64,000 nt of DNA, taken from assembly GCA_034431435.1 (NCBI GenBank), contig DAOUDG010000084.1, positions 1 through 64,000 on the forward strand. The letters are read 5' to 3'. The position numbers and the translations under genes are program-made. This DNA is from JAHCIE01 sp034431435. GTDB lineage: Bacteria; Chloroflexota; Anaerolineae; Epilineales; JAHCIE01. The notes under the pieces were generated by a model, which saw nothing but the letters and a program-made list of their open reading frames with translations, did no database searches and was not told the DNA's origin. Shown one piece after another: positions 24,115 through 33,166 of this stretch (positions are counted from its first letter, which is position 1; every line of letters begins with the position of its first letter).

Positions 24115-25341
24115 ATGGGCCCCTTGATCTGGTCTCGCGTCGGCGTTGGCGTTCTCCTTCTGCTACTACCTCTGGCTGGCGCGCTGGGGCTGCTGCCAGT
24201 GTCCATGACACAGGGCCAGCCAGTCGCGATCGCCCCCTCGGGGACGGCGGTTGCGGTCGCGCCGACCCTGGCGGCGGCGGCTCCAACCCTGGCGGCGGCG
24301 GCTCCAACCCTGGCGGCGGTCGCGCCCACGGCGGCCGCGGCCCTGGCTCCCACCGTGGCGGCGGCGGCGACGACGGCGTCCGGGGCTGGCGCGCCCGGTG
24401 TAGCCTCGGCTTTGCCTGCCATCGCATTCCCGTCGGGATTCCGCATCACGTCGCCCACGTTCCCGTTGGCCGGCACAGCGGCTCCCAACTCGAAGGTTGA
24501 GGTGGTGGTCGATGGGCGGCCGGTGGGGACGGCGACGGCGGGGGCAGACGGCAAGTGGTCGCTAACATCCATCACCCTGCCAGCCGGGGCGAAGGAGATA
24601 CTGGTTCGGACGGTGGATGCGACAGGCAAGGAGATGGGCAAGTCGGCCCCCATCGCGCTGAGCAGCCTCGGCTTTGGGGCAGCAGCGGCCGGCGCGGGCG
24701 CGGCAGCCGCTGCGACGGCCGCTGCGACAGCGGCTCCGGGTGGGGCCGGCGCGGGCGCGGCAGCCGGTGCGACGGTGGCTCCGGGTGCGGTGGCGACGGC
24801 GGCAGGGGCGGCGGCAGCTGCGGCGCCCACGCTCGCGGCGGCCCTGGCGCCGACGATTGCGGCGGCTGCGACGGCGGCTCCGGGTGCGGTGGCGACAGCG
24901 GCTGCTGGCGCGGTGGTGGCTCAGGCGACGACGGCCTCTGGTGCGAGCGCGGTAGCGATCACGTTCCCGTCGGGGTTCCGCATCACGTCGGCGACGTTCC
25001 CGGTGAGTGGCACAGCGGCTCCCAACTCGAAGGTTGAGGTGGTGGTCGATGGGCAGTCGGTGGGGACGGCGACGGCGGGGGCAGACGGCAAGTGGTCGCT
25101 AACGTCCATCACCCTGCCGAGCGGAGCGAAGGAGATACTGGTTCGGACGGTGGATGCGACGGGCAAGGAGACGGGCAAGTCGGCTGCCATCGACCTGGTC
25201 GGCCTGGGGTTTGTCAGTGTGCCGTCGGCGCTACCACGCACCGGCGGCGACGGCAGCCTGATGGGTCTCGTCGTGGCCGTGGGCTTGCTAACCCTCGGCC
25301 TGGGCCTGTTCTTGCGGCGTCGATCGACGAACACGGCGTAA
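24115..25341 (+). CDS. LPXTG-type surface protein with two Ig-like domains
   Basis: A 408-residue exported protein. The N-terminal signal segment is VGVGVLLLLLPLAGALG, and long Ala/Pro/Thr tracts (TLAAAAPTLAA) form flexible linkers. Two almost identical Ig/invasin-like domains lie at about residues 102-188 and 282-366, each with TAAPNSKVEVVVDG and GADGKWSLTSITLP. The C-terminus is a textbook sortase signal: LPRTGG at about 373-378, a hydrophobic helix and RRRS. I infer covalent or membrane anchoring on the cell surface, although no sortase gene is in the window. AGGAGG lies eight bases before the ATG. It is cotranscribed with the preceding gene. Confidence 0.88.
   Translation: MGPLIWSRVGVGVLLLLLPLAGALGLLPVSMTQGQPVAIAPSGTAVAVAPTLAAAAPTLAAAAPTLAAVAPTAAAALAPTVAAAATTASGAGAPGVASALPAIAFPSGFRITSPTFPLAGTAAPNSKVEVVVDGRPVGTATAGADGKWSLTSITLPAGAKEILVRTVDATGKEMGKSAPIALSSLGFGAAAAGAGAAAAATAAATAAPGGAGAGAAAGATVAPGAVATAAGAAAAAAPTLAAALAPTIAAAATAAPGAVATAAAGAVVAQATTASGASAVAITFPSGFRITSATFPVSGTAAPNSKVEVVVDGQSVGTATAGADGKWSLTSITLPSGAKEILVRTVDATGKETGKSAAIDLVGLGFVSVPSALPRTGGDGSLMGLVVAVGLLTLGLGLFLRRRSTNTA
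24441..25215. repeat. Direct duplication of about 230 bp encoding the Ig-like domains
   Basis: The segment from 24441 to about 24670 recurs 537 bases later (from 24978) with few changes. This indicates a recent domain duplication or gene conversion inside the LPXTG protein gene. Confidence 0.85.
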
Positions 25342-25366
25342 TACTGACGATGTAACAAGGAACCTA

Positions 25367-25395
25367 CGGGCCTGGAGGCGCTCCCTCCAGGCCCG
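25367..25395. terminator. Hairpin terminator after the LPXTG gene
   Basis: CGGGCCTGGAGG pairs perfectly with CCTCCAGGCCCG around a 5-base loop. There is no strong T-run. It lies 26 bases after the stop, before the promoter of the sugar-nucleotide operon. Confidence 0.7.
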
Positions 25396-25488
25396 TGGCA
25401 TTGGCAGCCTGCCGTCCGTGGCGGATGGCCACGTCTGCGGCCCTCGGCCGCTGGCCGCGGGATCTACACGCATTATCCCCGCGATGCT

Positions 25489-25517
25489 TTGCCATTTGGC
25501 CCCCTTTTCGGTATGAT
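25489..25517 (+). promoter_or_regulatory. Promoter of the GDP-deoxysugar operon
   Basis: TTGCCA (25489-25494), a 17-base spacer and TATGAT (25512-25517), 24 bases before the TTG start at 25541. The spacer from 25396 to 25488 shows nothing else I can name. Confidence 0.7.
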
Positions 25518-25540
25518 TGGCTGCTGAAAGGGGAGAGACG

Positions 25541-26509
<969 letters not shown>

Positions 26510-26529
26510 ACGCAGGAAGGAATCCTATC

Positions 26530-27519
26530 GTGTCCAGGCGCAAGCGCGCTCTCATTACAGGCATCACCGGCCAGGATGGTTCATACCTGGCCGAGTTCTT
26601 GCTGGACCAGGGCTACGAGGTGGTGGGCATGGTGCGGCGTTCGAGCACCGTCAACTTCGACCGCATCCAGCACATCCAGGATAAGCTGACCCTCGTGGCG
26701 GGCGACCTGATGGACGAAGTGTCCCTCATGGCAATCCTCAAGGAGCATCGCCCCCAGGAGGTCTACAACCTGGCGGCGCAGAGCTTCGTCAAGACGTCGT
26801 GGAGCCAGCCGGTGTTCACCGGCGAGGTCACAGCCCTGGGCGTCACGCGCATTCTGGACGCCATTCGCATGGTGGACCCAGGGATTCGCTTCTATCAGGC
26901 GTCCAGCTCGGAGATGTTTGGCAAGGTTCAGCAAGTGCCCCAGACAGAGCGCACGCCCTACTACCCGCGCAGCCCCTACGGCGTCGCGAAGGTCTACGGC
27001 CACTGGATCACCGTCAACTACCGCGAGAGCTACGACTTGTTCGCCTGCTCGGGCATCCTGTTCAACCACGAGTCACCCCGCCGGGGCCTGGAGTTCGTGA
27101 CCCACAAGGTCACTTACCACGTGGCGAGAATCAAGCTCGGCCTGGCGGACCGCCTGCCCCTGGGTAACCTGGAGGCGCAGCGCGACTGGGGCTACGCCCC
27201 CGACTACGTGCGAGCCATGTGGCTCATGCTCCAGGAGGACCACCCCGACGACTATGTGGTTGCCACGGGCGAGACCCACTCGGTGCGCCGCCTGTGCGAG
27301 GTCGCCTTTGGCAGCGTCGGCCTCAACTGGGAGGACTACGTCTACGTCAACCCCGACGACCTGCGCCCGGCCGAAGTGGACCTGCTGGTGGGCGATGCGT
27401 CGAAGGCGCGGCGGGAGCTGGGTTGGGCGCCGACGGTCACGTTCGAGCAGATGATTCAGATGATGGTCGAGGCTGACCTGGAGACCCTGCGCAGCCAGCG
27501 CCAGCCGATGCGCCTGTGA
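26530..27519 (+). CDS. gmd: GDP-mannose 4,6-dehydratase
   Basis: A 329-residue extended SDR. GITGQDGSYLAEFLL is the family-specific start, followed by the MVRRSSTVNFDRI segment, AAQSFVKTSWSQP, the catalytic SSSEMFG and SPYGVAKVYGHW, and NHESPRRGLEFVTHKVT, all characteristic of Gmd. It converts GDP-mannose to GDP-4-keto-6-deoxymannose in the cytoplasm. The start is GTG. It lies 20 bases after the RMD-like gene and is followed by a phosphohexomutase that could supply mannose 1-phosphate. Confidence 0.95.
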   Translation: MSRRKRALITGITGQDGSYLAEFLLDQGYEVVGMVRRSSTVNFDRIQHIQDKLTLVAGDLMDEVSLMAILKEHRPQEVYNLAAQSFVKTSWSQPVFTGEVTALGVTRILDAIRMVDPGIRFYQASSSEMFGKVQQVPQTERTPYYPRSPYGVAKVYGHWITVNYRESYDLFACSGILFNHESPRRGLEFVTHKVTYHVARIKLGLADRLPLGNLEAQRDWGYAPDYVRAMWLMLQEDHPDDYVVATGETHSVRRLCEVAFGSVGLNWEDYVYVNPDDLRPAEVDLLVGDASKARRELGWAPTVTFEQMIQMMVEADLETLRSQRQPMRL

Positions 27520-27550
27520 CAACCATGCGTGTTCAACAAGGGGGGCATTG

Positions 27551-28969
27551 ATGCCCGGTGACATTGTTTTCGGGACCGACGGCTGGCGGGCGCGCATCGC
27601 CGAGGGCTACACCTTCGATAACGTGCGGCGCGCCAGCCAGGCCTTCGCCGACTACCTGACGGTCCGGGGCGTCGCCGCGCGCGGCGTCGTCGTCGGCTAC
27701 GATAACCGCTTCGCCGCCGAGGACTTCGCTGCCACTGTCGCCGAGGTCATGGCGGGCAACGGCATCCGCGTCTATCTGACCGAGCGCGGCACGCCCACCC
27801 CTGTCATCTCCTTCTCGGCGCTGCATCGCGGCGCGGGCGGCGCGGTCAACCTGACGGCCAGCCACAACCCGCCCCAGGATGCGGGCTTCAAGGTGCGCGA
27901 CGGCAGCGGCGCGGCCATTGGCCCCGACGATCTCAAGCTCATCGAGGCGCGCATCGGCCCCGTGGCCAGGGTCAAATCCATGCCCTTCGCCCAGGCAAAG
28001 CAGCAAGGCCTGGTCGAGGTCTGGGACCCGTCGGCAGCGTACATCGAGACCCGCATCAAGCCCAGCGTCGACCTGGCGCGCCTCAAGGCGGCGGGCCTCA
28101 AGATCGTCGTCGATCCCATGTGGGGCGTCGGGGCCGGTTACCTGCCGCGCCTCATCGGCGGCGGCGCGACCGAGTTGATCGAGATTCAGAACACCCGCAA
28201 CCCCCTCTTCCCCGGCATGGCGCGCCCTGAGCCGATCCCGCCCAACGTCAACAACTGCCTGGCGAAGGTCAGAGAGGTTGGCGCGGATTACGGGGCCATC
28301 ACCGACGGCGATGCCGACCGCTGCGGCGCGTCCGACGAGCATGGCGTGTTCATGAACCAGTTGCAGGTGTACGCTCTCCTGGCCCTGTACCTGCTAGAGG
28401 TGCGTGGCCAGCGCGGCGCTATCGTCAAGACCCTGTCCACCACGTCGATGCTGGAGCGACTGGGCCAGCTGTACAATGTGCCGGTCTATGAAACTGGTGT
28501 CGGCTTCAAGTACATCGCCCCCAAGATGCTGGAAACCGACGCCATGATGGGCGGCGAGGAGAGCGGCGGCTACGCCTACCGTGGCGTGCCGGAGCGCGAC
28601 GGCATCCTGTCCAACCTGTACATGATCGACTTCATGGTACAGACCGGCAAGAAGCCCTCCGAGTTGTTGCAGATGCTGTTCGACAAGGTTGGCCCCCACT
28701 ACTACGACCGCGTAGACCTGATCTTCCCCGCCGACCAGCGCGCCGCCATCCTGGAGCGCCTCAAGGCCGACCCGCCCAGCCTGGCAGGCTACAAGGTGGC
28801 CCGCGTCAACCGTATGGACGGCTACAAGTACGAGTTGGCCGACGGTGGCTGGCTGCTCATTCGCTTCTCTGGCACCGAGCCGTTGCTGCGCGTCTACACC
28901 GAGGTCACCGACCCCGCCGCCGTTCAGCCGCTGCTGGAAGCAGGCCAGGCGCTGCTGGGGATTAGCTGA
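27551..28969 (+). CDS. Phosphoglucomutase/phosphomannomutase
   Basis: A 472-residue alpha-D-phosphohexomutase with the four expected motifs: the phosphoserine loop NLTASHNPPQD, the metal loop DGDADRCG, the sugar-binding GGEESGGYAYRG and the phosphate-binding IRFSGTEPLLRVYTE. It interconverts hexose 6- and 1-phosphates, here probably mannose phosphates for GDP-mannose supply. The N-terminal FGTDGWRARI is typical of the family. The ATG at 27551 follows a G-rich AAGGGGGG stretch. Glucose specificity cannot be ruled out. Confidence 0.92.
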   Translation: MPGDIVFGTDGWRARIAEGYTFDNVRRASQAFADYLTVRGVAARGVVVGYDNRFAAEDFAATVAEVMAGNGIRVYLTERGTPTPVISFSALHRGAGGAVNLTASHNPPQDAGFKVRDGSGAAIGPDDLKLIEARIGPVARVKSMPFAQAKQQGLVEVWDPSAAYIETRIKPSVDLARLKAAGLKIVVDPMWGVGAGYLPRLIGGGATELIEIQNTRNPLFPGMARPEPIPPNVNNCLAKVREVGADYGAITDGDADRCGASDEHGVFMNQLQVYALLALYLLEVRGQRGAIVKTLSTTSMLERLGQLYNVPVYETGVGFKYIAPKMLETDAMMGGEESGGYAYRGVPERDGILSNLYMIDFMVQTGKKPSELLQMLFDKVGPHYYDRVDLIFPADQRAAILERLKADPPSLAGYKVARVNRMDGYKYELADGGWLLIRFSGTEPLLRVYTEVTDPAAVQPLLEAGQALLGIS

Positions 28970-28984
28970 CGCGACCGGGGGCGA

Positions 28985-29045
28985 AGGCCCAAAGACCAAT
29001 AAGGCTCCTTCTATTGGTCCTGCGTCTTTCGTTCTCGGCCCTCTA
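28985..29045. repeat. Repeat hairpin (ATTGGTC family) before tatD
   Basis: GACCAATA and TATTGGTC form a perfect 8-bp stem. The adjoining ATTGGTCCTGCGTCTTTCGT resembles ATTGGCCCTTCGACCTTCGT inside the GT39 gene near 43980 and a related piece in the GT4 gene near 32025, marking a dispersed family. Confidence 0.65.
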
Positions 29046-29051
29046 TCCACC

Positions 29052-29867
29052 ATGCTCATCGACACCCACGCCCACCTGGACCTGCCCCAGTTCGACCCCG
29101 ACCGCCACGCGACCATCGAGCGGGCCGTTGCCGTGGGCGTGACGCGCATCGTGACTATCGGCATCGACGCGGTGAGCAACCGCACTGCCGTCACCCTCGC
29201 CGAGCAGTACGCCACGGTCTACGCGGCGGTGGGCATTCACCCCGGTGCGGCGACGGGGTGGGACGACGCGGCCCTCGCTGACCTGCGCGCTCTGCTGGCG
29301 CACCCGCGGGTTGTCGCCCTGGGCGAGATAGGACTAGACTATTACTGGGACGATACGCCCCGCGACGCGCAGGCGCGCGCCTTCCAGGACCAGCTCGATC
29401 TGGCCGTCGAGGTCGGCAAGCCGATCGTCGTCCACATCCGCAGCCGCCCTGACCCCGCCCACGACGCCCACGCCGCAACCTGGCGCATCCTGGCGGCCTG
29501 GGCCGCCCGCCACCCGTGGCGGGGCAGCGCGCGCCCGCTGGGTGTGCTGCATTGCTTCTCCGGCGACGCTGCCCTGGCGGGCGAGGCCGTCGCCGCCGGG
29601 TTCATGCTCGGCGTGGACGGCCCGCTGACCTACAAGAGCGCGCGTGATCTACAGGCGCAGGCAGCCGCCTGGCCGCGCGACCGGGTCGTCGTCGAGACAG
29701 ACGCGCCGTACCTGCCACCCGTGCCCTATCGCGGCCAGCGCAACGAGCCGGCCTACGTGCGGCTGGTGGCCGACAGGCTGGCCGAGGTGTGGGGTGTGAC
29801 GCCGGCTGCGATTGCCCAGGCGACCACCGACGCCGCGCGTCGCCTCTTCTGGTGGGATGAGTTGTGA
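29052..29867 (+). CDS. tatD: TatD family hydrolase
   Basis: A 271-residue metal-dependent hydrolase of the TatD DNase family. Signatures are IDTHAHLDLPQF (metal-binding HxH), AVGIHPG, ALGEIGLDYYW, VVHIRSR, LHCFSGDA and the C-terminal VVETDAPYLPPVPYRGQRNEP. Family members are 3'-5' exonucleases or quality-control nucleases in the cytoplasm. The insert RSRPDPAHDAHAAT in the metal-ligand loop is longer than usual. The ATG sits just after a repeat, without an obvious ribosome binding site. Confidence 0.92.
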   Translation: MLIDTHAHLDLPQFDPDRHATIERAVAVGVTRIVTIGIDAVSNRTAVTLAEQYATVYAAVGIHPGAATGWDDAALADLRALLAHPRVVALGEIGLDYYWDDTPRDAQARAFQDQLDLAVEVGKPIVVHIRSRPDPAHDAHAATWRILAAWAARHPWRGSARPLGVLHCFSGDAALAGEAVAAGFMLGVDGPLTYKSARDLQAQAAAWPRDRVVVETDAPYLPPVPYRGQRNEPAYVRLVADRLAEVWGVTPAAIAQATTDAARRLFWWDEL

Positions 29868-30841
29868 CTATGCAAGACCGCTTCATCCTGATTCGCCACG
29901 ACCTGGATCGCCTCGAGCGCAAGCTGCGCGACGTATCCAACGTCACGTATCCACCCCTTGCCAGCGTCATTGCCCAGCTGGTGAGCGCGGGCGGCAAGCG
30001 GCTGCGGCCCGCCGTGGCTCTGCTGGTCAACCAGATGTATCCCGTAGATTCCGAGCGCGCTCTGAGTCTGGCCGCCGCTGTCGAGATGCTGCACACGGCG
30101 TCTCTCGTCCATGACGACCTCATCGATGAGGCCGCATTACGGCGCGGCCACCCGACGGTCAATGCCGTCTGGTCGCCCATCGCCACCGTGTGGGCGGGTG
30201 ACTACATGTTTGGCCGCGCGGCGGGCTACGTGGCTGAGACGGAGAACGCCGAGGTCGTCAGGCTCTTTGCCGACACGCTGCAAATCATCGTGGCGGGCGA
30301 GCTGCGCCAGCTCTTCAACCGCGCCGAGGCGCTGCCAACCCGCGACGACTACTACGCCCGCATCTACGGCAAGACGGCTGCCTTGTTTGCCCTGGCCGCG
30401 CAAGCGGCGGCGGTGTTGGGCGACGCCCCCGCCGAGAGCGCGGGCCGCCTGCGCGACTATGGCTACCACTTTGGCATGGCCTTCCAGGTCATGGACGACA
30501 TCCTCGACTTCACCGCCGACGAGAAGACCCTCGGTAAGCCTGTCGGTAGCGACCTACGCGAGGGCATCGTCACCCTGCCCGTGCTTATCTATGCCGAGCA
30601 GACACGCGACGCCCCCGCGCTACGCCGCCTGTGGGAGTACCGAGCCGATGGCGTCAACCATCTGTCCGCCGTCGATGAGGTCGTCGCGGCGGTGCGCGAC
30701 TCGTCAGCCATCGAGGCGGCCCGCGCCGAGGCCCGCGCGATAGCGGGGCGCGCCGAGGAGGCGCTGACCGGCCTGCCCGCCTCGCCCGCCCGCGATATCC
30801 TGGCCGACCTCGCCGCCACCGCCGTCAGACGGACGGATTAG
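29864..30841 (+). CDS. Polyprenyl synthetase family protein
   Basis: A 325-residue trans-isoprenyl diphosphate synthase. The first aspartate-rich motif is HDDLIDEAALRRG (DDxxD with the following Arg pair) and the second is MDDILDFTAD. GGKRLRP near the start binds the isopentenyl diphosphate. It makes an all-trans polyprenyl diphosphate, either a quinone side chain or, given this neighbourhood, possibly a glycan carrier. The residues before the first motif do not fix the chain length. The GTG overlaps the tatD stop; an ATG two codons later is equally possible. Confidence 0.92.
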   Translation: MTMQDRFILIRHDLDRLERKLRDVSNVTYPPLASVIAQLVSAGGKRLRPAVALLVNQMYPVDSERALSLAAAVEMLHTASLVHDDLIDEAALRRGHPTVNAVWSPIATVWAGDYMFGRAAGYVAETENAEVVRLFADTLQIIVAGELRQLFNRAEALPTRDDYYARIYGKTAALFALAAQAAAVLGDAPAESAGRLRDYGYHFGMAFQVMDDILDFTADEKTLGKPVGSDLREGIVTLPVLIYAEQTRDAPALRRLWEYRADGVNHLSAVDEVVAAVRDSSAIEAARAEARAIAGRAEEALTGLPASPARDILADLAATAVRRTD

Positions 30842-30849
30842 GGGAGGGG

Positions 30850-30907
30850 GGTCAGTGGCTGGCGGCCAGGCGCGATGCTCTGGCTGACCCCTGACCCCTG
30901 ACCACTG
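30850..30907. repeat. Heptamer (CTGACCC/CTGACCA) repeat before the GT2 gene
   Basis: GTCAGTGGCTGGCGGCCAGG is followed by CTGACCC, CTGACCC and CTGACCA. The left part matches GTCAGTGGCCAGGGGCC of the ahcY-metK repeat. The whole ahcY-like hairpin is degenerate here. Confidence 0.72.
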
Positions 30908-30908
30908 T

Positions 30909-31847
30909 ATGGACCTCGCCGTCGTCATCGTCAACTGGAACGTGCGCGACTTGCTGCGGCGCTGCCTCGAGTCAGTGCGGCGCGGGCTGGACGACGCGGG
31001 CCTCGACGCGGCGGTGATCGTCGTCGACAATGCCTCGACCGACGGGAGCGCGGCCATGCTGCGCCGCGACTTCCCCTGGGCGCGCCTCATCGCCGCGCCG
31101 CGTAACCTCGGCTTCACGGCCGGTAACAACCTGGCGTTGCGGCTCCTTGCGCCTCCTGTCCCCCGCTACGTGCTGCTGCTCAACCCAGATACCGAGATCG
31201 TCGGCGACGCGCTGAGCCGGATGATCCGGTACATGGACGCCCATCCCGACGTGGGGCTGCTCGGCCCGCGCCTGCGCTACCCCGACGGCAGTGTCCAGCC
31301 GTCGCGCCGCCGCTTTCCCAGCCTCCGGACTCTGTTCCTCGAAAGCACTATCCTTCAGCAATGGCGGCCCGACTCCGCCACGCTACGCGACTTCTACGTG
31401 CAAGACCAGCCCGACGACATAACCCAGGACGTAGATTGGGTCGTCGGCGCGGCCATGCTGACGCGGGGCGCGGTGGTACAGCAGGTGGGGCCTCTGGACG
31501 AGGGCTACTTCATGTACGCCGAGGAAGTGGACTGGGCGCGGCGCATCAAGGCCGCGGGCTGGCGCGTCGTCTACCTGCCCGACGCCGAGATTGTCCACTA
31601 CGAGGGCAAGAGCAGCGAGCAGGTCGTCGCCCAGCGCGCCATCTATTTTCAGTCGAGCAAGGTGCGCTACGCTCGCAAGTGGCACGGCGCAGCCGCCGCC
31701 GAGAGCCTGCGCCTGTTCCTGCTGGCGACCTACCTCTACCAGGTGGGTGAGGAGGCCGCCAAGTGGCTGGTCGGTCACAGGCGGCCCCTGCGCGCCGAGC
31801 GTATCAGGGCCTATGGCCGCGTGTTGCTATCAGGGTTGCGCGGATGA
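30909..31847 (+). CDS. Glycosyltransferase family 2, rhamnosyltransferase-like
   Basis: A 312-residue GT-A glycosyltransferase. VVIVNWNVRDLLRRCLESV opens the Rossmann-like fold, followed by VDNASTDGS, the RNLGFTAGNNLAL segment, LLLNPDTEI (DxD-type metal site reduced to NPDTE as in WbbL-like enzymes), and a WVVGAAMLTRGAV / MYAEEVDWARRIKAAGW acceptor block. It adds a sugar, plausibly rhamnose or mannose, from a nucleotide donor on the cytoplasmic face. Its stop overlaps the next GT start. Confidence 0.88.
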   Translation: MDLAVVIVNWNVRDLLRRCLESVRRGLDDAGLDAAVIVVDNASTDGSAAMLRRDFPWARLIAAPRNLGFTAGNNLALRLLAPPVPRYVLLLNPDTEIVGDALSRMIRYMDAHPDVGLLGPRLRYPDGSVQPSRRRFPSLRTLFLESTILQQWRPDSATLRDFYVQDQPDDITQDVDWVVGAAMLTRGAVVQQVGPLDEGYFMYAEEVDWARRIKAAGWRVVYLPDAEIVHYEGKSSEQVVAQRAIYFQSSKVRYARKWHGAAAAESLRLFLLATYLYQVGEEAAKWLVGHRRPLRAERIRAYGRVLLSGLRG

Positions 31848-33166
31848 CGCGGCAGCGCATCGGTCTCGTGGCGGGCGAGTACCCGCCGCAGGAAGGCGGC
31901 CTGGGCGACTACACCCGCGAGTTGGCCCGCGCCCTGCTGGCGCGCGGTCACGATGTGTGGGTAGTGACGGCGGGGGAGAGGACCACCGACCACCGACCAC
32001 CGACCACCGAGGCCTCCTCCACTGGCCCTTCGCCGTTGGCTCCTGGTCACTCCCAAGACCTCCCTCTCCCCTCCCCCCTTCCCCCTTCTCCCCGCACGCG
32101 GGGGGACCAGCTGGCGGAGCCGGAGCGGGGGGAGCGTCGCGAACCCCGCGTCTTGCGCGTCGTCGCGCGCTGGGACTGGGGGGCATGGCCGACGCTGCGG
32201 CGCGTGCTGGAGGGTGTCGATATCGTCCACCTTCAGTATCAGACCGCCGCCTACAGCATGCATCCCGTCGCCAACGCCCTGCCCTGGCTGATTCGCCGTC
32301 TGGGTTTTTCCACCCGCCAACCCCGCGTCGTCACCACCTACCACGACACCCGTATCCCCTATCTCTTCCCTAAGGCGGGGCGCATCCGCGACTGGGCCAC
32401 CGACGCCCCGGCCCGCTGGTCGGACCTGACCATCGTGACCAACCCGGCGGACCGGGCGCGGCTGCTACCTGTGGCCCGCCGGCTGCGGCTCATCCCCATC
32501 GGCTCCAACATCGACGTGACGGCCGACCCCGCCCGTCGGCGCGACTATCGGGCGCGCTGGGGAATTGGCGACGCGACGCCGCTGCTGGTATACTTCGGCT
32601 TTGTGAACCGCGCCAAAGGCGCCGATACCCTGATGCAGGCGCTGGCCCGTCTGCGCGCCACCGGCCTGGCCGCACAACTGCTGATGCTGGGCGGGCAGGT
32701 GGGCGCAAGCGACCCGACCAACCAGGCGTTCCTGGCCGAGGTGCGCGCCCTGGCCGACAGCCTCGGCGTGACCGAGGCCGTAACCTGGACGGGCTTCCTG
32801 CCCGAGGCGGAGGTATCCGAGGCGCTAACCGCCGCCGATGTGGCGGCGCTACCCTACCGCGAGGGCGTGTCGCTGCAGCGCGGTACGCTGATGGCGGCGC
32901 TGGCCCACGGCCTGGCCATCGTCACGACCCGCCCACCGTCCGCCCCACCGGCCGACGATGTGCCGTCCCTGGTGGACGACGTGAACGCCATCCTGGTCCC
33001 GCCGGATGACCCGTGTGCCCTGGCCGACGCCGTCGCCAGGCTGTGGGCGGACCCGGCGCGACGGGCGCGGCTGGGTGAGGGCGCGCGAGGTCTGTCGGCC
33101 GCCTTCGGCTGGGGCCGTATCGCCGAGCAACACGAGGCCGCTTACCACGATCTGTCATGGGCATGA
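31844..33166 (+). CDS. Glycosyltransferase family 4 with composite repeat insert
   Basis: A 440-residue GT-B enzyme. The N-terminal domain opens GEYPPQEGGLGDYTRELARAL. The C-terminal domain has LLVYFGFVNRAKGADTLMQA and a long acceptor/donor region with VAALPYREGVSLQRGTLMAAL, close to the EX7E region of GT4. Residues about 45-100 are low in complexity (RTTDHRPPTTEASS, LPLPSPLPPSPRTRG, EPERGERREP) and are encoded by three different dispersed repeats in a row. The insert lies between early strands of the N-terminal domain where a surface loop is likely. It starts in the stop of the GT2 gene and overlaps the next gene by ten bases. Confidence 0.88.
   Translation: MTRQRIGLVAGEYPPQEGGLGDYTRELARALLARGHDVWVVTAGERTTDHRPPTTEASSTGPSPLAPGHSQDLPLPSPLPPSPRTRGDQLAEPERGERREPRVLRVVARWDWGAWPTLRRVLEGVDIVHLQYQTAAYSMHPVANALPWLIRRLGFSTRQPRVVTTYHDTRIPYLFPKAGRIRDWATDAPARWSDLTIVTNPADRARLLPVARRLRLIPIGSNIDVTADPARRRDYRARWGIGDATPLLVYFGFVNRAKGADTLMQALARLRATGLAAQLLMLGGQVGASDPTNQAFLAEVRALADSLGVTEAVTWTGFLPEAEVSEALTAADVAALPYREGVSLQRGTLMAALAHGLAIVTTRPPSAPPADDVPSLVDDVNAILVPPDDPCALADAVARLWADPARRARLGEGARGLSAAFGWGRIAEQHEAAYHDLSWA
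31976..32145. repeat. Composite of three repeat families inside the GT4 gene
   Basis: First ACCACCG heptamers in tandem (31980-32012), then the ACTGGCCCTTCGCCGTTGGC family (about 32022-32055), then a C-rich/G-rich palindrome with GGAGCCGGAGCGGGGGGAGC (about 32060-32140). All stay in frame. Confidence 0.75.
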
